From the NCBI RefSeq assembly GCF_022539505.1, contig NC_061514.1, forward strand, positions 217,395,837-217,459,836: DNA of 64,000 nucleotides, read 5' to 3'. The stretch's first letter is position 1. Each line of letters opens with the position of its first letter. Positions 43,061 to 54,745 of the stretch are shown here, in pieces. A program made the position numbers and the translations under genes. Under the pieces are notes generated by a model. The model made no database searches, was not told the origin of the DNA, and worked only from the letters and a program-made list of their open reading frames with translations. This DNA comes from Lolium rigidum (Eukaryota; Streptophyta; Magnoliopsida; Poales; Poaceae).

Positions 43061-46020
43061 ATGGGAAGCTACGATGACACCATCGATGTGGGGTGTGTCC
43101 TTTACGCCGGAATTTTTCCGATCGTCCCTCCGGATGAGTGCTGGATTCCGGCTAAGACCGACCCTGTCAAGCTCTCTATCATCCCGATCGGCAGCATTCA
43201 CATCTTCATCGGCGAGACTGTCGATTCCGACGGAAACTTCATGGTAAGTCACGCTGACGCGATCGCCGCTGTGCAGGACGCAGTCGCGAAGATCCGATCT
43301 GAGATGCAGGAGCTTCCTAAGGAAGATTCCTCCTTAGATCTGGAAAATTCAAAACCCACCCAATCTGCCCCGAGCAGGAAATTACGGTGGAAGACCAATG
43401 CAGATCTGCCAGAAGCAAAGGTGTCACTTCGTGCACTTCCTCGCACATACCGCAGGAACCGCCCCTCCTCAGGAAGGAGCCGGACCCATGCAGGTTGAGG
43501 CTACCGGAGATAGCGACGCCCCAGATCAGCAGGAGGCTGCCGGAGACAGCGAAGCACCGGATCAGCAAGAGGATGTCGGAGACAAAGAGGAATCAATCCT
43601 GGGCAACCTTAACCCAACCTCAGACGATGTTTCAACCATGAACACGGAAGAATACAACAAAAACTCTGAAGGAGTTGGAAGATGAGGAGGCAGCCGAAGC
43701 GGAATCCGCTCCGCCTAAGGAGGTCTTTGCGACCATAACTGGGCTGGAGCAGGACACTGACAAAGACGAAACTCCAACCGACGTCGGGTTCCTAGGACCG
43801 TCCACTTCAGAAACTCCGCCTACGCGTCCTCATCATCGCGTCGTGCCGGATTCCATAGAAGGACACGTTTCCGGGAGCCAGGAATACCTATCCGCGGAAG
43901 AACTCGTCGAGCAGGCAGGCTGGGGTGCTATCGCACACTTGGAAATCCTCAATAAGCCAATAACTCCGGACGATGCCGCAGATCCTGAAGCTCTAGAAGC
44001 GACAAGAAAGGAGATGCTAAGCACCGCCAAGGTAATTGCCAACACTGCGGCAGCAATGCTGGAGGAAAGGCAAGAAGCAGGCGAAGTAATGGAAAATTTC
44101 CTCAAGAGAGAACGCGAAGCCGCAACATGTTTGGCAGAGGCTAAGAAACTCCGAGCTCAATGGGAAACCATGATGGAGAGCGCTGATAAAGAGGCAGATA
44201 GGATCCGCCAGGAAGCAATACGTCCCCGAAAGATCAACTTCGCAACCTCCTCAAACCAGCAACCACTTGCCACTCCCAAAGACAATATGAAGAAGACCGC
44301 GGAAATCTTGGCGAACCAAGACGACGAAATCGACATTGCACACCTCCGCACGCTGGTAGCTTCAGGAATGAAGCAACAAAGCAAGGCAGATACTTCGAGC
44401 TGGTTGGAATCCAACCCGGAACACTGTGTGTCCACAACGCAGAAGGACGCCTCCGGAAGGCCTCACCGTGACGATGAATCGCGCACCGGATCATCAGAGT
44501 GCAGAAGGAGAACTAGTCACCTCCACCCCATGGGTACCCGCGTCCTCCCCCACCTCGCCGTCGTAGTCCTGTCGGAAACACTAGGCCCCATGGACCTGGT
44601 GGAATCAACATCCGCGACAACGTAGCACCTCAGAGGAACAAGAACATGGAGCGTACGCCGGAACCTCGTCGGAGCCGGAACAAAGAACGTGAACCCGAGC
44701 CCCGCAGAAGCCGGAACAGCGGAGGTGATCGCCACCATGGAGAAGGTAGCCACCGCAGCCGGAGTCAGCAAAGGGAAGGACGCGAAGAATCCGAAGGCGG
44801 AAGCAAGAGGTCCCACAGTCCCCCTCACAGATCTCCTTCACCGCCACCCAATGGCGGAGGTGGAGGCGGAGGCCGGAGATCCCGCTCCCGCTCAAAGTCC
44901 CCCCACAACGGCTCACGCGACGCAAGGGAACGCCTCAACGAGTACATATATGAGTACATTGGCCCAAAATGCTTTGGCAGGATGATCCGAGAGGAGCCTT
45001 ATCCAAAGGGCTTGAACCTTAAGCTACCCGGAAATCTGAAGCACTATGATGGCAGTGAAAGGCCCGACACCTGGATCGAGGATTACTTCAATGCAGTAAG
45101 CTTCGCCGGCGGAAACCAGAGAATCGCCTGCCGCATGCTTCAGTTGTACCTTATTGGTCCAGCTCGTACCTGGCTCGGCAACCTCCCGGAGAACTCCATC
45201 TTTTGTTGGTTTGACATGAAGATCGCCTTCGAGAAGCACTTCAGGGGCACCTACAAGAGACCTGCCACAACGAGCGACCTGCAAGTGTGTATTCAGAAAA
45301 AAGGAGAAACATCACGAAACTTCCTCACACGATGGTTAGCAACTAGGAACGAGTGTGAGAACGTGGATAATCGCACAGCTATGCACGCCTTCATCGGTGG
45401 ACTGCAAAGGGGAGGATTGCTCTGGTACAAGCTCACTTGCCTGATCAACAAAAACAAATTAACTTTGGACGACATGATCGGCATTGCAAGTACTCACTCC
45501 GTCGCTGATGACGACGTAGGAGGAGAACTGACCGCTACAGCCATACCCCTGCACCAGCAGAAGAAAAACCGCGATAACGGTGGTAGCAGCAGCAACAAGC
45601 GGAAGAACCCCTCCGACGATCAGAAGAGCGCTGGATCCAACATGGTAGCCATGGCATTCCAACGCGGAGGTCAAGGAGGCGGAAGAGGCCGCGGTCGAGG
45701 AGGCGGAGCCGGCAGGGGCCAGCAACGTGATGATGAGGTCACCATTGCCGGAACCCGTGCTCCCAAAAATTACGAGGAATACAGGGACATGCCATGTTTA
45801 GCCCACATTGATCCGGCTACTGGCAAATCCTCCCACACCAACAGCAACTGCAAGTGGGTCAATGATCTCAAGACTAACCCGGAAGCAGGATACAAGCGAG
45901 CCCGGAAGCACCGCCCACGCGGCAAAGGATGCAAGGGCAAGAATAAGGAAAAGGACGAGGACAGTTCCGAGGCGGTGGACGATGATGATGCTTCGCCGGA
46001 TCCCAAAGAGACTCCCGCAT
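43061..46020 (+). pseudogene. Tat-type gag with frameshifts
   Basis: Starts at ATG 43061 (MGSYDDTIDVGCV). Frameshifts near 43430, near 43680 and near 44510 move the frame; from 44646 on it is open. The N-terminal third is an acidic linker with coiled coil (LEERQEAGEVMENFLKRERE). An Arg/Ser-rich RS-like region (RRSRSRSKSP) follows, then the capsid-like gag core YDGSERPDTWIEDYFNAV, ARTWLGNLPENSI and IAFEKHFRGTYKRP. A Gly/Arg-rich region (GGQGGGRGRGRGGG) and a degenerate CxxxH-type motif (ANSNCKWVNDL-like, near 45840) come next. Acts as structural protein of the element; broken here. Confidence 0.8.
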
Positions 46021-49000
46021 CTAACAAATCCAACCCCTTCGTCAAAAAGAGTGCTGGCGCATACCACACCTTCCTCGGAACACCAATAGTCCGTGCCAAT
46101 AAGTCAGCTCTCCGGATCCTGAACGCCACAGTTCCGGCTGTGCCGCAGTATGTCAGGTGGTCGGAAACTCCGTGTACGTTTGATAGGGCGGATCACCCCA
46201 CCATCATTCCGAAGGAGTGCTACGCCTTGGTTGTAAGTCCCCGCATCAACGGGTATGATTTCTCCAAGTGCCTTACGGATGGCGGAGCCAGCTTGAACAT
46301 TATGTACCTGGAGACTCTGGAGAAAATGCAGCTTACCAAGGAACAACTCAAGCACAGCACCACCGAGTTCCACGGGGTAGTTCCGGGTAAAAAAGCAAAT
46401 TCTCTGGGCAGCATCAGCCTTCCCGTGGCCTTCGGCGATATTAATAACTTTCGCGAAGAGATGATCACGTTTGAGGTCGTGCCCTTCAAGAGCTCCTACC
46501 ACGTCATCTTCGGCAGGCCCACCTACCACAAGTTCCACGCAAGGGCGTGCTATATCTACAATAAGCACAAGATTCCGGGTCCCAACGGTATGATCACCGT
46601 ATCCGGAAATTACAAGAAAGCTCGAGACTGCGAAATAGGCGAAGCCGCCTTCGTAGAATCTGTGATATATGGAGAGGAGCTGCAAGGCTACAGAGCCGCG
46701 GTGGATCCAAAAGAGATGCATACCACCAAGAAGCAGGTCTCCGAACAGAAAACTTCGTTGAAGGCCACGGTAGACACCAAGAAGGTCGACCTCAAGGTAG
46801 GAGACAACTCCAAGCAGGTGTCAGTCGGAGCCAACATGGACCCCAAATAGGAAGACGCGCTCGTCGAGTTCCTCCGCGCTAACATGGATATCTTCGCATG
46901 GCAACCTTCTGACATGTCTGGACTACCAAGGGAACTCGCCGAGCACTACCTCAATACAAATCCGGGTGCAAAACCGGTGAAGCAAGCTATGCGACGCTTT
47001 TGAGACAAGAAGCGCCGCACCATAGGGATGGAATTAGCAAAGTTACTAGAGGCAGGTTTTGTAGTAGAAGTTATCCATACTGATTGGATCGCAAACCCCG
47101 TCCTTGTACCCAAAAAGAATTCTGAAATACTAAGAATGTGCATCGATTACTCCGGCTTGAATAAGCATTGCCCGAAGGATCCGTTTCCCTTGCCGCGCAT
47201 TGACCAAGTCATTGATTCGACGACAGGGGTGGAAGTTCTGTGTTTTCTTGACGCATATTCCGGGTATCACCAGATCCAGATGAAGAAGTCCGACCAAAAG
47301 GCGACCTCGTTCATCACACCTTTTGGTACTAACTGCTATGTCACCATGCCTTTTGGTTTGACAAATGCAGGTGCCACCTACCAACGTACGATGCAGCGGT
47401 GCTTGAAGGACCAGATTGGCCGAAACGTACACGCTTACATCGACGACATCGCGGTCATGACTCGGAAAGGATCCGACTTGATCAACGACCTCACAGAAAC
47501 CTTTGAGAATCTCCGACGGTACAAGATGATGTTGAATCCGCTGAAGTGCGTCTTTGGCGTGCCAGCCGGAAAACTCCATGGCTTCATCGTCTCTCACAGA
47601 GGCATTGAAGTAAACCCGGAAAAAATCAAGGTAATCCTGTGCATCAAAAGGCCAACTTGTCTCAAAGATGTGCAACGACTGACTGGTTGTGTTGCAGCAA
47701 TTAGTAGGTTTGTTAGCCGTCTTGGCGAGAAGGCACTACCGTTATATAAGTTGCATAAGAAAACAGACAAATTCGTCTGGGATGATGCAACAGACACAAC
47801 ACTTCAGGAGTTGAAGGAAATACTCACTTCCCCACCTATTCTAGCAGCTCCGGAAGAGTCAGAGCCCATGCTCCTCTATCTGGCAGCTTCCAACAAGGTC
47901 GTCAGTCTCGTTATCGTGGTGGAGCGAAAGGAAGAATGTCATGAATATGGAGCCCAGAGGCTAGTCTATTATGTTAGCGAAGTTCTGACGGAATCCAAAC
48001 AGAGATACCCTCACTTTCAGAAGCTATCCTACGGTGTGTTCCTAGGTAGCCGGAAGCTGAGCTACTACTTCCAAGAGCACCCCATGATGGTTGTGAGCAA
48101 AGCTCCGCTGTCAACGATTCTTCACAACGCTTGCGCAACAGGACGCATAGCAAAGTGGGGAATAGAATTGTCCGCCTTTGACATCAACTACAAAGCCAGA
48201 ACTGCGGTCAAATCCAAGATTCTGGCGGATTTCGTCGCCGATTGGACAGAAGCTTCGGACACTGAACTTGAGCCGGAACCTGAAACATGGGTTATGCACT
48301 TCGACGGATCCAACAAACATCAAGGCTCGGGAGCCGGAGTCACCCTGAAGTCCCCCACCGGAGAAGAAATGCAGTACGTCCTGCAGATTCACTTCGAAGC
48401 TAGAAACAATATGGCGGAATATGAGGCTCTACTACACAGTCTGCGCATCGCTAAGTAAATTGGGATCAAACACATCATATGCTGTGGAGATTCCGACATG
48501 GTGGCACAACAAGTAGCCGGAACCTGGAACGCCAGAAACTCCATCATGGCGGCTTACAGAGACGAAGTCGACGAGATTGCCAAGTGCTTCTTCGGATATG
48601 AAGTCAAGTACGTCAGGAGAGATGATAACACAGCGGCATATATGCTGTCCAAGCTCGGATCCGGCAGGAAACCCATTCCTCCCGGAATTTTCCTTGAGAA
48701 CCTACGGATACCCCCGGTGAAGGGAGCTAACCCGGAAAACCCAGATGTGGCGGTATCTCTGGCCAAGGAGGTGATGGTAATCACTCCGGCCTGGACCAAG
48801 CCTTTCCTGGATGACCTTTTGGACCGGACCAAGTTCCCGGAGGATGAAGTCCTCGCACGACAGATCATCAGACGAGCAAGATCCTACACAATAGTTGATG
48901 GACAGCTCTACAAACGAAGCGCAAACGGGGTATTTCTAAAATGCGTCTCAAATCAAGATGACATTGAAATCCTTAGAGAGATCCATGCTGGTGACTGCGG

Positions 49001-49107
49001 GCATCACGCCGCTCCCAGGTCCCTCGTTGCAAAAGCTTTTCGGCAAGGATTTTACTGGCTCACAGCTAAAGAAGATGCGGAGAAAATAGTGAAAACCTGC
49101 CGAGGCT
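46021..49107 (+). pseudogene. Tat-type pol: protease, RT, RNase H, second RNase H, partial integrase; three in-frame stops
   Basis: One continuous frame interrupted only by TAG (46848), TGA (47001) and TAA (48456). Protease: CLTDGGASLNIMYLE near 46270. [41 protein letters not shown] and the catalytic YIDDI near 47435. Classical RNase H is degenerate. The second, archaeal-type RNase H has catalytic FDGS (about 48300), NMAEYEAL and, after the TAA, CCGDSDMV. The integrase zinc finger starts (REIHAGDCGHHAAP.. VKTCRG) and is cut before its last cysteine pair is complete. Order and dual RNase H are as known for Tat elements. Absence of frameshifts across 3 kb suggests fairly recent death; CGA-to-TGA by cytosine deamination fits the stop at 47001. 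Confidence 0.85.
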
Positions 49108-50119
49108 GATGAGATCTGAGATCTAGGGGTTGGCCCGATCTCGCGATTTGACCCAAGGATCGAGGGGAAAAGGTGGGAGAGCGAGAGGAACGCGAAGAAC
49201 ACGAAGAACATCGGTACTCACGCACGCACACCAACCCGATACACCCGATACTTACCCCCGTGGCTCGATGGACCACGCCAATAGAATCACCCGGAAGAGG
49301 CACGTGGCAGAATTCCCGGTGAGAGATTGGTGTTGGAGAAAGGAGATTGGTGAGGGAGAGAGAGTGCCTTGCACTAGAATCTCAATCAACAATATCCAAA
49401 TCAACAACAAGGATGGCCTTGATTACGAGAGGATGCTTGTCCAAGATGGATGCTAACCCTAGGGAGACTAAGCTCAAAGTTGGTTTAAGCTCAAATTATG
49501 TCTGAGGGGTAAGGGAGGGGTTCCAGGTCCTTATATAGGCATACATGGCCAGCAAGGCGAAAAGGTACATAACTTAGGCAGTTTGGTGGGGTCTTCTCGT
49601 CAGATCCGGTCGTGGGGCCGGTTAGACCGGGCCTGTGACCGGGCGGTCCGGTCCTGGGTCCGGTCGACCGGTCGCCAACCGGAAACTTCGCAGATTTCCG
49701 TCCGGTTGGTGTCCGGTACGAGCTCGAGGGAAATCCGGTTGGCGGCCGGTTGACCGGGTCTGGGACCGGGCGGCCCGGTTGTGCGTCCGGTCAGACCGGG
49801 TTCTGGACCGGCCGACGTCTTCTCTTCCTTCGAGCGCTTCGAGTGACGTCGGGTCTAGCTTCGTGTCCATCTTCATGACTTGAGGTTCTTCTCCTTCCCT
49901 TGACCATGGCTTGTCCTCCTCTCCGGTGTCTTGATGCGCCTTGTACCTAATGACACATAGCACATCGGCATGAGGTAGCATTCCATCCAAAGGGGTATCA
50001 AGATCAAGGGTGGTGAGGAGCGAGTTCACCTTATCGTGTAGCGCTTTAACTCGAGCCCGAGTCATCGGGGGGGACTAGTTGGTCTTGATGTAGTGTCGTC
50101 GGTGAGCGGGGCTACATCA
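49108..50119 (-). repeat. 3' LTR of the inverted gypsy element (1012 bp)
   Basis: Minus strand: TGATGTAGCCCCGC at 50119 to ..CAGATCTCATCA at 49108. A TATA box (GCCTATATAAGG, minus strand) lies at about 49530-49541. The segment 49610-49815 is dense in CCGGTC/GACCGG words on both strands. Confidence 0.85.
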
Positions 50120-52963
50120 TCTCCCCCCCCTTGGGAAAGAGTCGTCCTCGACTCGTGGTCTTCCTCATCTCCATGATAGGGTGACAAGTCGGAGACATTG
50201 AACGTGTTGCTCACCAAGTACTTGGATGTCGGAATGTCGATGACGTAGGCGTTGTTGTTGATGCGTTTGAGGACCTTGAAGGGGCCATCTCCTCTTGGCT
50301 TGAGCTTTGAGTTGCGTTCATGAGGGAACCGTTCCTTCCGGAGGTGGATCCAAACGAGGTCTCCTTCTTGAAATATTCTTTCCTTCTTCTTGGCGTTGAG
50401 GCGGTTAGCTTGACGAAGCACATGTTCTTGTATGGCCGCTCTTGTTCTTCATGTAGTTTCTTCATGGCGGCGGTGCGCTTGTCGAAGTCCATGTTCGTCC
50501 TCTCATGGAGGGGAAGCGGTAGTATGTCGAGTGCCGTGGGAGGTTCGAAGCCGTAGACGACCATGAAGGGACTCCGTGATGTTGTCTTGTGCTTGGCTCG
50601 ATTGTAGGCGAACTCCGCATGCGGAAGGCACTCTTCCCATGACTTCAAGTTTTTCTTCACGAGGATGCGTAGGAGAGTTGAAAGGCTTCGATTGACCACT
50701 TCCGTTTGTCCGTCCGTTTGCGGGTGGGAGGATGATGAGAATAAGAGCTTCACTCCAAACTTTGCCATGAGTGACTTCCATAGATAGCTCATGAACTTGA
50801 CGTCTCGGTCCGACACAATGCTTGCCGGTACTCCGTGTAGGCGGACAATTTCCCTGAAAAACAATGAAGCAATGTGTGAAGCATCATCGGTCTTATGGCA
50901 AGGTATGAAGTGTGCCATCTTAGAGAACCTATCCACTACCACAAAGATTGAATCATGGCCATGTTTGGTGCGAGGCAACCCTAGTACAAAATCCATGCTA
51001 ATATCGGTCCATGGTGCGTAAGGTATAGGCAATGGCATGTAAAGACCATAAGGATTGGAGGTAGACTTAGCTTGAAGGCATGTAGTGCAACGATTGCAAA
51101 GGCGCTCCACGTCTCGCTTCATCTTTGGCCAATAGTAATGAGTTGGTAACATCGCAAGTGTCTTGTCACGACCAAAATGTCCCATAAGGCCACCTCCATG
51201 TGACTCTTGCAAGAGTAACTTTTGAAGAGAAGACTCGGGAATGCAAATTTTGTTGGCTTTAAACAAGTAGCCTTTGTGCAAATAGAAGTCATCAAATCCT
51301 CGGTCAATGGAACACTTCCCAAAGATCGGAGCAAAGAAAGAATCGGAAGTATAGAGTTCTTTGATCTCTTCAAGTCCCAAGACATGAAAATCCAAGCGAG
51401 TAAGCAAAAGGGTGTTTTTGCGGGAAAGAGCATCCGCCACTACATTGTCCTTGCCCTTCTTGTATTTGATTACATACGGGAAGGACTCAATGAACTCAAC
51501 CCATTTTGCATGGCGTTTGTTCAAATTGTGTTGGCTTTTCAAGTACTTCAAAGACTCATGGTCGGAATGAATGATAAACTCTTTTGGCCAAAGATAGTGT
51601 TGCCAAACTTCAAGAACACGAACCAAAGCATAGAGCTCCTTGTCATAAATAGGATAGTTGAGGCGTGCGCCATCCAACTTCTCACTATAATATGCCACGG
51701 GTTTTCCATCTTGCATAAGAACGCCACCAATACCAAGTCCACTCGCATCACACTCAATCTCAAAAGTTTTTGCAAAGTTTGGAAGAACAAGAAGGGGAGC
51801 TTCGGTAAGGCGTTTCTTCAACTCATCAAAAGCATTTTGTTGGGCCTTGCCCCACACAAACGAGGAACATTTTTTTTGGTAAGCTCGTTCAAAGGGCAAG
51901 CAATGGTGGTAAAATCTTTCACAAAGCGCGGTGAGAAACCAGGCAAGTCCATGAAAACTTCGGACTTGACCAACATTTGTAGGAGTAGGCCAATTGTGTA
52001 TGGCCTCTACCTTGGAAGAATCAACTTCAATCCCATTAGCGGAAACCACAAATCCAAGAAAAACCAATTTGTTTTGAGCAAAGGTACACTTGGGGAGGTT
52101 TGGTAAAGCTTCTCATGACGCAAGATGCATAAGACTTCTCTCACATGTTGCACATGGTCCTCGAGATGTTTGCTATAAATGAGAATGTCATCGAAATAGA
52201 CAACCACACTCTTGCCAATGAGAGGACGCAAGATGTGATTCATGAGGCGCACGAAAGTTGATGGAGCATTGGAAAGACCAAATGGCATAACAAGCCATTC
52301 ATATAGACCGAGTTTGGCCTTGAATGCCGTTTTCCATTCATCACCAATGGCCATGCGGATTTGGTGGTAGCCACTAAGCAAATCGACTTTAGAGAAAATG
52401 GTGGCACCACTAAGCTCATCAAGCATATCATCTAAACGCGGAATGGGATGGCGATAACGAATGGTAATGGCATTGATGGGGCGGCAATCCATACACATTC
52501 TTTGCGTCTCATCCGGTTTAGGCACAAGAATCACGGGAACCGCACAAGGGCTAAGGCTTTCGCGAACGTACCCTTTAGCGAGGAGATCTTGTATTTGGCG
52601 TTGAATCTCCTTTGTGTCTTCGGGGTTGGTGCGGTAGGCGGCACGGTTTGGTAGCGGAGCGCCGGGTATGAGGTCGATGCGGTGCTCTATGCCCCGAAGC
52701 GGTGGAAGTCCATGAGGAAGCTCGTCGGGAAAAACATCTTGGAACTCCTTCAAAAGAGACAACAAAGGCGAAGGAATTGTGGATAAGTCGTTAGTCTCCG
52801 ATGACGGTCCCTTGCAAATGAGGACGTAGTGCAATATGGTGGATGGGTTTGCTTGAACTTCTCTCCACTCGCTTTCGGTGGCTAGGAGGACGCTCTTTCG
52901 CTCACTCATGTATGGCTTGTGGCGCTCACTCTCCATTTGGTGGGTCGCTCCCTCACCTCTCAA
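50062..52963 (-). pseudogene. Gypsy pol (RT, RNase H, integrase), two frameshifts
   Basis: Three minus frames: 52963-52007, 52067-50211 and 50421-50062. The first starts just before RT (EFQDVFPDELPHGLPPLRG) and holds [24 protein letters not shown] and [12 protein letters not shown]. After a one-base shift near 52090 comes RNase H ([42 protein letters not shown]). Integrase then shows HHCC ([22 protein letters not shown]) and an intact DDE set: [20 protein letters not shown] and [11 protein letters not shown] second shift near 50430 leads to the C-terminal frame with [14 protein letters not shown] and [10 protein letters not shown]. No chromodomain follows. The frame runs through the polypurine tract (GGGDD) and 58 bp into the LTR before stopping. 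Confidence 0.88.
50120..50132 (-). other. Polypurine tract
   Basis: Minus strand AAGGGGGGGGAGA directly before TGATGTAGC of the 3' LTR. It is also codons of the pol C-terminal frame. Confidence 0.85.
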
Positions 52964-52976
52964 CTCACTATGGTGG

Positions 52977-54138
52977 TGTTATCACCAGAATTTGACCGGA
53001 TCAGAGGTGGGCCGCGATTGGAGATGGGCTTGAAGAATATACATAGAAGGAATACATGAATCGGCCTTGTATACCAAGTTTGGGATAGTTTGCCCGTGTA
53101 TCTGTAACATAGTAGGATACGTGTCGTTTAGAAGTTAGAGTTTAACCCGTGCACGGTTAGGTGCACGCCTGAATTAGAAAGTCCCCCGGACTATAAATAT
53201 GTATCTAGGGTTTATGAAATAAACAACAATCAACGTTCACCACAAACCAATCTCGGCGCATCGCCAACTCCCCGTCTCGAGGGTTTCTTCCGGTAAGCAC
53301 CATGTTGCCTAGATCGCATCTTGCGATCTAGGCAAGCACACGTTTATTCGTTTTCCATGCGTTGCTCGTGTCGAAGCCTTTTTGATGGCGAGCAACGTAG
53401 TTATCATAGATGTTTTAGGGTTAGCATTGTTCTTCGTATCATATACTATCGTCGTGCGACCCTTAGGCATCTAGCCGCCCTTACACCTATCTTGGGTGTA
53501 AGGCGGCACCCCGCTTGATCATTATCTAGTAGATCCGATCCGTTATGATTGCTCCTTGTTCTTCAAGGATTAGTTTAATATCTGCATCGTTAGGCCTTAC
53601 AAACGGGTTGAAGGATCCAGTGGCGCGTAGGGTGTAGTTTGCTAGCCCTAGACAGGATGTTCCGAGGATCAACTTCGTGTTGGTTTTTAGGCCTTGTCTA
53701 GGGTCGGTTTACGATCACCGTGCGTGGCCGCGAGGCTCAATCACGAGTAGGATGTTCCGATTATGCGGTGAAAACCCCAAATCGTAGTAGGTCGCTTTAG
53801 CTTTATCTTGATCAAGCGGGACCACCATCTGATCGTACACCTCGTACGCATCATGGGTGGATCGGCTCTTTGAGCCGATTCACAGGATAACCTGAGAGCC
53901 GATCGAGGCTCGTATTTAACGTTTACGTGTATGCCATGCAGAAACTAAGCGAGGCATCATCCAACACCTTCCCGACCAGGTATAGGTCGGTGGCACGCCT
54001 TGCATCGAGCATCGGACGTGCGTGCCGAAGGCTTTGCGGGCCGTCGCTCGGAGGGACCAGGGCCAGCCGCAGACCCGGGAGATTCCCGGCTCTACGGTGT
54101 TGCCCGTCGCCGCCCGCCGGTGGGTTTCGACCGCAACA
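52977..54138 (+). repeat. 5' LTR (about 1162 bp)
   Basis: TGTTATCACC to ..CGACCGCAACA, followed by CATTTCGGCACGCCCGG, the usual primer-site region of this family. A TATA box, GACTATAAATATG, lies at 53189-53201. The right limit rests on the TGTT..AACA ends and the primer site, not on a second LTR. Confidence 0.65.
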
Positions 54139-54199
54139 CATTTCGGCACGCCCGGTTGGACAATCTTCGACATCAACCGCATCGCCATCTACATCCGAG

Positions 54200-54745
54200 A
54201 TGGCGGAAGGCACTCCGGCCAAGTACGAGGATCCGACCGAAGAGCTCAAAAAGAAGCATGACGAGATCAAGGCGGTCCTCGAAGCCGACCTCATCGGCTC
54301 TTTTCACGAACCCGCTCACATGGCATCGGGTAGAAAGGGTTCTCACCGAAGGCGCGCTCGATGGAGTGGACCTCGTCCGCCCCGTCGAAGAACGCACCGA
54401 GTCGCTGCGTCGGAGATCAACTTCATGGTGGCTCATTCGCTGCACCGCCACTCGAGAGCTCGGTGAACACTCCGGAGCGTGTCGCTCCGCGCGTGATCCA
54501 GGAAATCATGAGCCATCGGTATTCTCCGTCGGGACCGGCTCCGGGGACTTACCGAGGAGAGATGCCACTCCGGTCCCGTTCACCGCCGCCGTTCGCGTTG
54601 GCAGCATCAGAAGTGCCGAATTCATCGGCATACGTCATCTACAAGATCGGTGGTGACCCTAGTGACTACCAATTCTTGCATGAGGCGCCTAAGGAGATCC
54701 CGCACGGATACACGTGCGCATACGTGCTGGACTGCAGTAGCTGGG
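54200..54745 (+). pseudogene. Truncated gag N-terminus
   Basis: ATG at 54200 opens MAEGTPAKYEDPTEELKKKH, with DEIKAVLEADLIGSF following. After a frameshift near 54310 and another before 54440, the reading continues in the frame ending at 54745, with RVIQEIMSHRYSPSGPAPG and YVIYKIGGDPSDYQFL. This is the N-terminal region of gag of a grass gypsy family, before the capsid core. The insertion of the next LTR at 54746 removes the rest. Confidence 0.75.

Larger units (their letters stand above)
42447..49107 (+). mobile_element. Tat-type Ty3/gypsy element, 5' LTR to integrase start, interrupted at 49107
   Basis: 5' LTR (42447-43002), primer site, long gag, protease, RT, classical RNase H, a second RNase H and the start of integrase. 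The second RNase H is the hallmark of the Tat lineage. The element is cut by an inverted gypsy element at 49108 (candidate duplication GAGGC at 49103-49107). The 3' part is not in the window. Confidence 0.88.
49108..52976 (-). mobile_element. Inverted Ty3/gypsy element inserted in the Tat-type element, 5' part missing
   Basis: On the minus strand: RT, RNase H, integrase, polypurine tract and 3' LTR (50119-49108). Gag, protease and the 5' LTR are missing because the element at 52977 interrupts it. It is related to the elements at 26412-32014 (protein) and 34445-35136 (LTR). Confidence 0.85.
52977..54745 (+). mobile_element. 5' end of a gypsy element (TGTTATCACC LTR) with truncated gag
   Basis: The LTR starts TGTTATCACCAGAATTTG in the middle of the preceding element (candidate duplication GGTGG). 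LTR and leader are followed by a gag start, and the element is cut at 54746 by the tandem LTR array. Confidence 0.8.
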
